Assembly: GCF_011764545.1 (NCBI RefSeq)
Contig: NZ_AP022870.1
Location: 7,260,001 to 7,324,000 of the forward strand
Direction: 5' to 3'
DNA: 64,000 nt
Source of the DNA: Phytohabitans flavus
GTDB lineage: Bacteria; Actinomycetota; Actinomycetes; Mycobacteriales; Micromonosporaceae
Shown here: piece after piece, positions 59,195 to 64,000 of the stretch
Numbering within the stretch: position 1 is the stretch's first letter
Layout: the number at the start of each line of letters is the position of its first letter
Made by a program: the position numbers and the translations under genes
Notes under the pieces: model-generated
The model's input: the letters and a program-made list of their open reading frames with translations, nothing else
The model's database searches: none
Told to the model about the DNA's origin: nothing

Positions 59195-59827
59195 ATGACC
59201 AAAAAGGACTGGGTCCAGTGGCATGAAGCGTACGAGGACACGTCGTCATCGCTGTCCAGGCGGCTCGCGATGGTCCAGCACCAGATCCGGATCGTGCTCG
59301 ATCGCCGCCCGCCCGGACCGATTCGCGTCGTGAGCCTCTGCGCTGGGCAGGGGCGTGACATCCTCGGTGTGCTGGCCGACCACCCGCGCCGCCACGACGT
59401 CACCGGGCGCCTTGTCGAGCTCGACCCGGACAACGCCCGGGCGGCACTCGCATCGGCTCGGGAGAGCGGGCTCGGCGGTATCGAGGTTGTGACCGGCGAC
59501 GCCGCCGACACGACCAACTACGCCGGCGCGGTACCGGCCGATCTGGTGCTGGCCTGCGGCATCTTCGGCAACATCAGTGACGACGACATCCGCCGTACGG
59601 TCGCCAGCCTGCCCGGCTTCTGCGCCACCGGCGGTACCGTCATCTGGACCCGGCACCACGAGCCACCCGACCTCGTGCCGACCATCTGCGAGTGGTTCGA
59701 GGCGGCCGGCTTCCAGCGGATCTGGGTCACCGACGGCAGCGCTGGCTATGGCGCCGGCGTGCACGAATACCTCGGACCCGTCACGGAGCTGCCGATGGGC
59801 GAGCGGCTCTTCTCGTTTCAGAAATGA
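59195..59827 (+). CDS. Class I SAM-dependent methyltransferase
   Basis: 210 residues. Motif I is VVSLCAGQGRDIL (about 44-56), the acidic residue after strand 2 is in LVELDPDNA, and GDAADT and ADLVLACGIFGNIS match motifs II-III. The C-terminal HEYLGPVTELPMGERLFSF is conserved in similar actinobacterial proteins of unknown substrate. It stands alone between the beta-helix gene and asd. Confidence 0.85.
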   Translation: MTKKDWVQWHEAYEDTSSSLSRRLAMVQHQIRIVLDRRPPGPIRVVSLCAGQGRDILGVLADHPRRHDVTGRLVELDPDNARAALASARESGLGGIEVVTGDAADTTNYAGAVPADLVLACGIFGNISDDDIRRTVASLPGFCATGGTVIWTRHHEPPDLVPTICEWFEAAGFQRIWVTDGSAGYGAGVHEYLGPVTELPMGERLFSFQK

Positions 59828-59845
59828 CGCTGCCGGAAGGGCTGG

Positions 59846-60904
59846 TCAGCGGCTGGCCAGCTCGGCGGCAAGCAGCTCGGCGATCTGCGCGGTGTTGAGC
59901 GCGGCGCCCTTGCGCAGGTTGTCGCCGGTGACGAAGAGGTCGAGCGAGCGCGGGTCGTCCATCGAGCGGCGCAGCCGCCCCACCCAGGACGGGTCGGTGC
60001 CCACCGCGTCGATCGGCATCGGAAACTCGCCGGTTGCGGGGTCGTCGACCAGGATCACGCCCGGCGCATTGCGCAGCGCCTCGCGCGCGCCCTCGGCGTC
60101 GACCTCGCTGCCGAAGACCGCGTGTACGGCCACGGAGTGTCCCGTCACCACCGGCACCCGCACGCAGGTGGCGGAGACCTTGAGGTCCGGCAGGCCGAGG
60201 ATCTTGCGGGACTCGTTGCGAATCTTCAGCTCCTCGGAGGACCAGCCGGCCTCCTTGAGCGAGCCGGCCCACGGCACCACGTTGAGCGCGAGCGGTGCCG
60301 GGAACGGGCCGAGGTCGTCGCCGACCGCCTGCCGTACGTTGCCCGGACGCGAGCCGAGCACGCGGTCACCCGCGACCTTCGCCAGCTGGTCGTGCAGCGT
60401 GTCGACGCCGACCTGCCCGGCGCCGGAAACCGCCTGGTACGAGGCGAGCACAAGCTCGCGCAGGCCGTACTCACGGTGAAGCGGCGCGATGGCCACGATC
60501 ATCGCGAGCGTGGTGCAGTTGGCGTTGGCGACGATCCCCTTCTTTCGGTTTCGCAACTGCTCCGGGTTGATCTCGGGGACGACCAGCGGCACGTCCTTGT
60601 CCATCCGGAAGGCGCCGGAATTGTCCACCGCGACCGCGCCGCGCGACACCGCGATCGGCGCCCACTCGGCCGAGACCTCGTCGGGCACGTCGAACATCGC
60701 CACGTCGACGCCGTCGAACACTTCCGGCGTCAGGGCCTGGACGGTCAACTCCTCGCCGCGGCACTGCACCTTGCGACCGGCCGAACGGGACGAGGCGACG
60801 ACGCGGATCTCGCCCCACACGTTGCGCCGGGAGGAGAGCAGGTCGCACATGACGGTACCGACCGCACCGGTGGCACCGACGACCGCGAGCGTGGGCATCG
60901 CCAT
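59846..60904 (-). CDS. asd: Aspartate-semialdehyde dehydrogenase
   Basis: 352 residues. Reduces aspartyl phosphate to aspartate semialdehyde, shared by the Lys, Met, Thr and diaminopimelate routes. NADP-binding VVGATGAVGTVM, catalytic Cys in NANCTT, and SYQAVSGAGQ, then VPVVTGHSVAVHA are diagnostic. It starts 2 nt after the lysC stop, so the genes are co-translated (lysC-asd). Confidence 0.97.
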   Translation of the reverse strand: MAMPTLAVVGATGAVGTVMCDLLSSRRNVWGEIRVVASSRSAGRKVQCRGEELTVQALTPEVFDGVDVAMFDVPDEVSAEWAPIAVSRGAVAVDNSGAFRMDKDVPLVVPEINPEQLRNRKKGIVANANCTTLAMIVAIAPLHREYGLRELVLASYQAVSGAGQVGVDTLHDQLAKVAGDRVLGSRPGNVRQAVGDDLGPFPAPLALNVVPWAGSLKEAGWSSEELKIRNESRKILGLPDLKVSATCVRVPVVTGHSVAVHAVFGSEVDAEGAREALRNAPGVILVDDPATGEFPMPIDAVGTDPSWVGRLRRSMDDPRSLDLFVTGDNLRKGAALNTAQIAELLAAELASR

Positions 60905-60906
60905 GC

Positions 60907-61440
60907 CTACCTCCCCGTCCCGGCGTACACGACTGCCTCTTCCGCACCACCCAGGTCGAACGCGGCATGCACAGCGCGCACGGCGGCGTCCAGATCGGTG
61001 TCGCGACAGACGACGGAAACCCGGATCTCCGACGTGGAGATCATCTCGATGTTGACGCCGGCCTCGCCGAGCGACGCGAAGAACTTGGCCGCCACACCCG
61101 GGTGGGATCGCATCCCGGCTCCCACCAGCGACACCTTGCCGACGTGGTCGTCATACAGCAGGCCCTTGAACTTGACCGTCTCCTGGATCTTGCTCAGCGC
61201 GGCCATCGCGGTGGGTCCGTCCGCCTTCGGCAGCGTGAACGAGATGTCCGTGCGGCCGGTGCCCTCTGTGGAGACGTTCTGCACGATCATGTCGAGATTG
61301 GTCTCGGCATCGGCCACAGTCTGGAAGATTCGGGCGGCCGCGCCGGGCTCATCCGGAACGGCGACGATCGTGATCTTCGCCTCGCTCCGGTCGTGAGCGA
61401 CCCCGGTGATCAGTGCTTGCTCCACAGGAAGGTCCTCCAT
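60907..61440 (-). CDS. Possible in-frame beta subunit of aspartate kinase
   Basis: In corynebacteria and relatives lysC contains an internal start that yields a separate regulatory ACT subunit. Here an ATG at 61440 begins [17 protein letters not shown], giving 177 residues covering both ACT domains. No strong RBS is seen, so this is by family analogy. Confidence 0.4.
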   Translation of the reverse strand: MEDLPVEQALITGVAHDRSEAKITIVAVPDEPGAAARIFQTVADAETNLDMIVQNVSTEGTGRTDISFTLPKADGPTAMAALSKIQETVKFKGLLYDDHVGKVSLVGAGMRSHPGVAAKFFASLGEAGVNIEMISTSEIRVSVVCRDTDLDAAVRAVHAAFDLGGAEEAVVYAGTGR

Positions 61441-62172
61441 CGATCCGGTGACCATGGTGCCGGTGTTCTGGGAGTACGACGAGCGGACATGGATCGGGAG
61501 CCCCGCCCTCCGCGCGTACTCCACGCTGCGCAAGTGCAACACCTTTGCGCCACACGCGGCCAGTTCCAGCATCTCTTCGTACGTGATCTGCTTGATGTGA
61601 CGGGCGTTGGCAACAATTCTGGGGTCTGCGGTGAATATGCCGTCGACGTCTGTGTAGATCTCGCAGACGTCCGCCCGCAGCGCGGCGGCCAGCGCCACCG
61701 CGGTCGTGTCGGAGCCGCCCCGCCCCAGCGTGGTGATGTCCTTGGTGTCCTGCGAGACGCCCTGGAAGCCGGCGACGATCGCGATCGCGCCCTCGTCGAG
61801 CGCGCTACGCAGGCGGCCCGGCGTCACGTCGATGATCCGCGCCTTGCCGTGGACCGATGTGGTGATCACACCAGCCTGTGAGCCCGTATACGACCGGGCC
61901 TCGAAGCCGAGGTTGTGGATCGCCATCGCGAGCAGTGCCATCGAGATGCGCTCACCGGAGGTCAGCAGCATGTCCAGCTCGCGTCCAGCCGGCACCGGGC
62001 TCACCTGGTGGGCCAGGTCAAGCAGCTCGTCGGTCGTGTCACCCATCGCTGAAACGACCACGACGACATCGTCGCCCGCCTTGCGGTTGGCCACGATCCG
62101 CTCCGCGACCCGCTTGATCCGTTCCGCGTCCGAGACCGATGAACCGCCGTACTTCTGCACGACGAGTGCCAC
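60907..62172 (-). CDS. lysC: Aspartate kinase
   Basis: 421 residues from GTG 62172, the same length as M. tuberculosis Ask. KYGGSSV, the kinase core ([29 protein letters not shown]) and two C-terminal ACT domains ([36 protein letters not shown]) are present. It commits aspartate to the Lys/Thr/Met/DAP pathway and is normally feedback-inhibited through the ACT pair. A 9-bp hairpin lies in its leader. Confidence 0.96.
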   Translation of the reverse strand: MALVVQKYGGSSVSDAERIKRVAERIVANRKAGDDVVVVVSAMGDTTDELLDLAHQVSPVPAGRELDMLLTSGERISMALLAMAIHNLGFEARSYTGSQAGVITTSVHGKARIIDVTPGRLRSALDEGAIAIVAGFQGVSQDTKDITTLGRGGSDTTAVALAAALRADVCEIYTDVDGIFTADPRIVANARHIKQITYEEMLELAACGAKVLHLRSVEYARRAGLPIHVRSSYSQNTGTMVTGSMEDLPVEQALITGVAHDRSEAKITIVAVPDEPGAAARIFQTVADAETNLDMIVQNVSTEGTGRTDISFTLPKADGPTAMAALSKIQETVKFKGLLYDDHVGKVSLVGAGMRSHPGVAAKFFASLGEAGVNIEMISTSEIRVSVVCRDTDLDAAVRAVHAAFDLGGAEEAVVYAGTGR

Positions 62173-62211
62173 GACAGTCTCGCTCCTTCCACATCGCCCG
62201 CTACGTGCCAA

Positions 62212-62236
62212 CGCCGCCGGTCCGAGGCCGGCGGCG
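62212..62236 (-). promoter_or_regulatory. Hairpin in the lysC leader
   Basis: CGCCGCCGG (62212-62220) and CCGGCGGCG (62228-62236) are perfect 9-bp inverted repeats with a 7-nt loop, 40 nt before the lysC GTG and inside the probable transcript. No U-run follows, so control of translation or RNA stability is as likely as attenuation. Confidence 0.45.
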
Positions 62237-62253
62237 CCGCGTAAGACGACACC

Positions 62254-62259
62254 AGGTTA
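62254..62259 (-). promoter_or_regulatory. Candidate -10 (TAACCT) for lysC-asd
   Basis: Minus-strand TAACCT with TTCGTG 17 nt upstream as a weak -35. It predicts a leader of about 75 nt that includes the 9-bp hairpin. Confidence 0.4.
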
Positions 62260-62380
62260 CCGGCGGCCTGTGACGGCACGAACACGCGATCCCAGCATCC
62301 GGCCGACATGCGGCGGGAGGGGGACGCCCGCGCCCGGCGTGTCACCCGCTCCACTCGCGCCAGAACAAGAGAATGTGAAT

Positions 62381-63154
62381 GTGTATACGCGCGGAATCGC
62401 CGGCACCGCAGCGCTCCTCGGGCTCGTCGCACTGACCGCCTGCGGCGCAGGCGAGCCGGCGCCCGAGCCGGAGACGCCGAAGACCACCGTGCCCACCGGC
62501 GCGCCCGACGCCCGGGTCCAGCTCGCGGGCCTCGCGGCGGCGGCACAGGATCGCAAGGTCACCGCGCTGTACACCTGGTCCGCGCCGGGCCGCTCGGATC
62601 GCACGGTGGTGTTGACCACCGCCGCCGACGGCAGCTGGCGGGTCGACGTGCCGCTCGGCGCGCTCGGCGGTACCGCGGACGTCTCGATGGCACAGAACGC
62701 CGAGGGCCTCTTCCAGTGCGTGCTCCCCTCGGCCGAGCACCCTGTATCGCCGGCCTGCGTGCGGGTCGCCGACCCGGGCGGCACGATCGAGCGCGGCGTC
62801 GACCCGCAGGTGCAGCACCCGTTCACCGACTGGCGGAAGGTCCTCACCGACCGGACCGCGCCGCTGTCCGTCTCCGTCGCACAGCCGCTGCCGGGCGCCA
62901 GCGGCGCGTGCTTCTCGGTCGAGACCACCACGGCGTCGGTCGACGCACCGCTGGACGCCGGCATCTACTGCTATGCCCCGGATGGCACGTTCACCGGGGT
63001 GAAGGTGAGCTTCGGCACGCTCCTGCTCGCCGGCGCACCCTCCGGCGCGCCGCCCACGATCACGTTGCCCGGGCCCGTGGTGGCCCAGGAGCCGCTGGGT
63101 ATGACCACCCCGCCGCCCTCCACCGCGATCCCGTCGGTGACCCCGACCGCATGA
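62381..63154 (+). CDS. Lipoprotein of unknown function
   Basis: 257 residues from GTG 62381 (GTG 62375 also possible). A short signal peptide ends in the lipobox LTAC, followed by a Pro/Glu/Thr linker and a domain of about 200 residues with four further Cys (FQCVLPS, PACVRV, GACFSV, IYCYAPDG), likely two disulfides outside the membrane. It is rich in beta-strand character and resembles LppX/LprG-type carriers only vaguely. It is divergent from lysC. Confidence 0.75.
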   Translation: MYTRGIAGTAALLGLVALTACGAGEPAPEPETPKTTVPTGAPDARVQLAGLAAAAQDRKVTALYTWSAPGRSDRTVVLTTAADGSWRVDVPLGALGGTADVSMAQNAEGLFQCVLPSAEHPVSPACVRVADPGGTIERGVDPQVQHPFTDWRKVLTDRTAPLSVSVAQPLPGASGACFSVETTTASVDAPLDAGIYCYAPDGTFTGVKVSFGTLLLAGAPSGAPPTITLPGPVVAQEPLGMTTPPPSTAIPSVTPTA

Positions 63155-63230
63155 ACTCTGGGTGGATCAACAGACACGCCGGGTGACCCCCGAGTGGTGA
63201 CGCAGCGTCCGATACGGCACACTCGGCGCC

Positions 63231-63778
63231 ATGTCCGAGCTACACCCCTTGCTCGCGACCCGGTGGAGCCCACTGGCTTTCGACCCGGTCGCCGAGCTAT
63301 CCGACGACGTTGTCGGTTCGCTGCTCGAGGCTGCCCGTTGGGCACCATCGACCGCCAACAGCCAGCCATGGCGCTTCGCGGTCGGCCGGCGTGACGACGA
63401 GATGTACAAGCGGACCTTGGAAAACCTCTCCGCCGAGTGCCAGCGTTGGGCCGGCAACGCTTCGGCGCTGATCGTCGCCGCTCGCCTCGATCGGGTGATG
63501 CTGCCGCGCGCCGCGTACGACCTGGGCCAGGCCGTGGCGCATCTCACGGTCCAGGCGACGGCGCTCCGGCTGCACGTGCACCAGATCGTGGACTTCGATT
63601 TCGATGGCCTCCGCGCCGACCTCGACATCGCCGATGACCTGCACCCGACGGTCGTCGTGGCGGTGGGGCGGCTGGGCGATCCGGCCATCCTTCCCCCGAT
63701 CTCCGGGCCTGGGAGACCGCCTTGCGCACGCGTGTCCCCGTCACCGAGCTATTGGTAAACCGGGTTTCGATCACCTAG
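63231..63778 (+). pseudogene. Nitroreductase-family protein, one frameshift
   Basis: Begins with RWSPLAFDP, EAARWAPSTANSQPWRFAVG (the FMN-binding region typical of nitroreductases) and continues to VVVAVGRLGDPAILP. A missing C in the CCCCC run at 63693-63697 shifts the frame. The other frame then gives DLRAWETALRTRVPVTELLVNRVSIT and TAG at 63776-63778. Restoring the base yields 182 residues, a normal length for the short branch. FMN- and NAD(P)H-dependent reductase; substrate unknown. Confidence 0.82.
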
Positions 63779-63781
63779 AGT
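63752..63781 (+). promoter_or_regulatory. Promoter of the leu leader/leuA transcript
   Basis: TTGGTA (63752-63757), an 18-nt spacer and TAGAGT (63776-63781), 10 nt before the leader ATG. The -10 overlaps the nitroreductase stop codon (TAG). The leader peptide would begin only about 3 nt into the RNA. Confidence 0.6.
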
Positions 63782-63791
63782 GGCGCTTGTC

Positions 63792-63836
63792 ATGTGGCAG
63801 GCGCTCCTTCTTCGCCGCCGCGACGAGGCCCTCTAG
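63792..63836 (+). CDS. Leucine leader peptide of leuA
   Basis: 14 residues, MWQALLLRRRDEAL, with three consecutive Leu codons (CTC CTT CTT) followed by Arg codons. Two of them are CTT, uncommon in this GC-rich genome, so ribosome speed here should report Leu-tRNA charging. It lies 86 bp upstream of leuA, and its second half is inside the first attenuator stem. Leader peptides of this kind are known upstream of leuA in actinobacteria. Confidence 0.8.
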   Translation: MWQALLLRRRDEAL

Positions 63837-63880
63837 GCCGGCACCTCGTCGCGGTGTCTGGCGTGTGCGCCGGCTTTCCT
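63818..63880 (+). promoter_or_regulatory. leuA: leuA attenuator with competing stems
   Basis: Stem A pairs CCGCGACGAGG (63818-63828, inside the leader ORF) with CCTCGTCGCGG (63844-63854), 11 bp perfect. An alternative pairs GCCGGC (63837-63842) with GCCGGC (63869-63874). A terminator-like hairpin GGCG-TGTG-CGCC (63860-63871), extendable by CTG/CGG, is followed by CTTTCCT. The pairings exclude each other, as expected for ribosome-mediated attenuation. Confidence 0.65.
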
Positions 63881-63922
63881 GCCCGGATCCCACCCAGCCC
63901 ATGACTCCAGGAGCGATTTTCG

Positions 63923-64000
63923 ATGTCTGCCGGCAGCGTCAATGATCAAGATGCCATCGCGCGGCAGCGGCCCAGCCGCATGCCCTACCAGCGTTACCAG
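63923..64000 (+). CDS. leuA: 2-Isopropylmalate synthase, N-terminal 26 codons (window edge)
   Basis: AGGAG (63909-63913) lies 9 nt before ATG 63923. The peptide starts MSAGSVNDQDAIARQ and reaches RPSRMPYQRYQ, matching the conserved N-terminal RPSKMPxxRY(R/Q) of actinobacterial LeuA. The gene runs out of the window. The neighbourhood asd-lysC / leuA is the same as in M. tuberculosis (Rv3708c-Rv3710). First committed step of leucine synthesis. Confidence 0.85.
   Translation, partial: MSAGSVNDQDAIARQRPSRMPYQRYQ

Overview
The window is about 64 kb of very GC-rich DNA with strongly G/C-biased third codon positions, many GTG/TTG starts and ATGA/GTGA overlaps. Gene content and order point to an actinobacterium, most likely Micromonosporaceae (inference from folE-ftsH-hpt-tilS-dacB-ppa order and protein character; no search was run).

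Layout. (1) 0.08-4.4 kb: a small exported protein, then a soluble FtsK/EccC-like ATPase, a coiled-coil membrane protein and an 86-residue helical-hairpin protein, joined by a triplicated start-site cassette. (2) 4.5-18.8 kb: folE, ftsH, hpt, a 46-residue membrane protein, a GlxA-type regulator, a large S8 protease (frameshifted), gamma-glutamyltransferase, tilS, a DUF2342-type metalloprotease, dacB (frameshifted) and ppa. (3) 18.8-25.5 kb: part of a type VII secretion locus (eccD, eccC, mycosin). (4) 25.5-31.5 kb: marP, NUDIX, tlpA-like lipoprotein, nth, a CapA-family gene, cbiZ and crp, matching the Mycobacterium tuberculosis Rv3671c-Rv3676 order. (5) 31.5-39.5 kb: a TetR-headed acyl-CoA catabolic operon (DinB-like protein, broken atuA, two acyl-CoA carboxylase subunits, acyl-CoA dehydrogenase). 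(6) 39.4-46.1 kb: a minus-strand signalling operon running metallo-beta-lactamase, adenylate cyclase/AAA/TPR protein, Ser/Thr kinase, exported CBM2-like protein. (7) 46.2-55 kb: ridA, a DUF4177 gene, a proline-rich membrane protein, two ArsA/Get3-like ATPases, whiB, ponA with a PASTA domain, a YqeY-type gene and a metallophosphoesterase, resuming the Rv3677c-Rv3683 order. (8) 55.0-59.8 kb: tRNA-Pro(CGG), a tyrosine-integrase remnant, an eqolisin-like protein, a secreted beta-helix/PKD/fascin-like protein and a methyltransferase. (9) 59.8-64 kb: asd, lysC, a lipoprotein, a nitroreductase (frameshifted), a 14-codon Leu-rich leader ORF with an attenuator, and the first 26 codons of leuA.

Two window-wide signals stand out. 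First, at least fourteen start codons have a TANNNT -10 hexamer ending 6-8 nt upstream, the signature of leaderless transcripts; this fixes several starts. Second, five genes are broken by eight frameshifts, every one explained by one missing base in a G/C-rich run. That looks more like homopolymer sequencing error than decay.

How the genes work together: the cAMP receptor (crp) and a putative cAMP-producing cyclase/AAA protein lie about 10 kb apart around the catabolic island. The wall-related genes (dacB, ponA, marP, metallophosphoesterase) sit with redox/stress genes (whiB, nth, tlpA, ArsA pair). The aspartate-family genes (lysC, asd) lie beside attenuator-controlled leuA.
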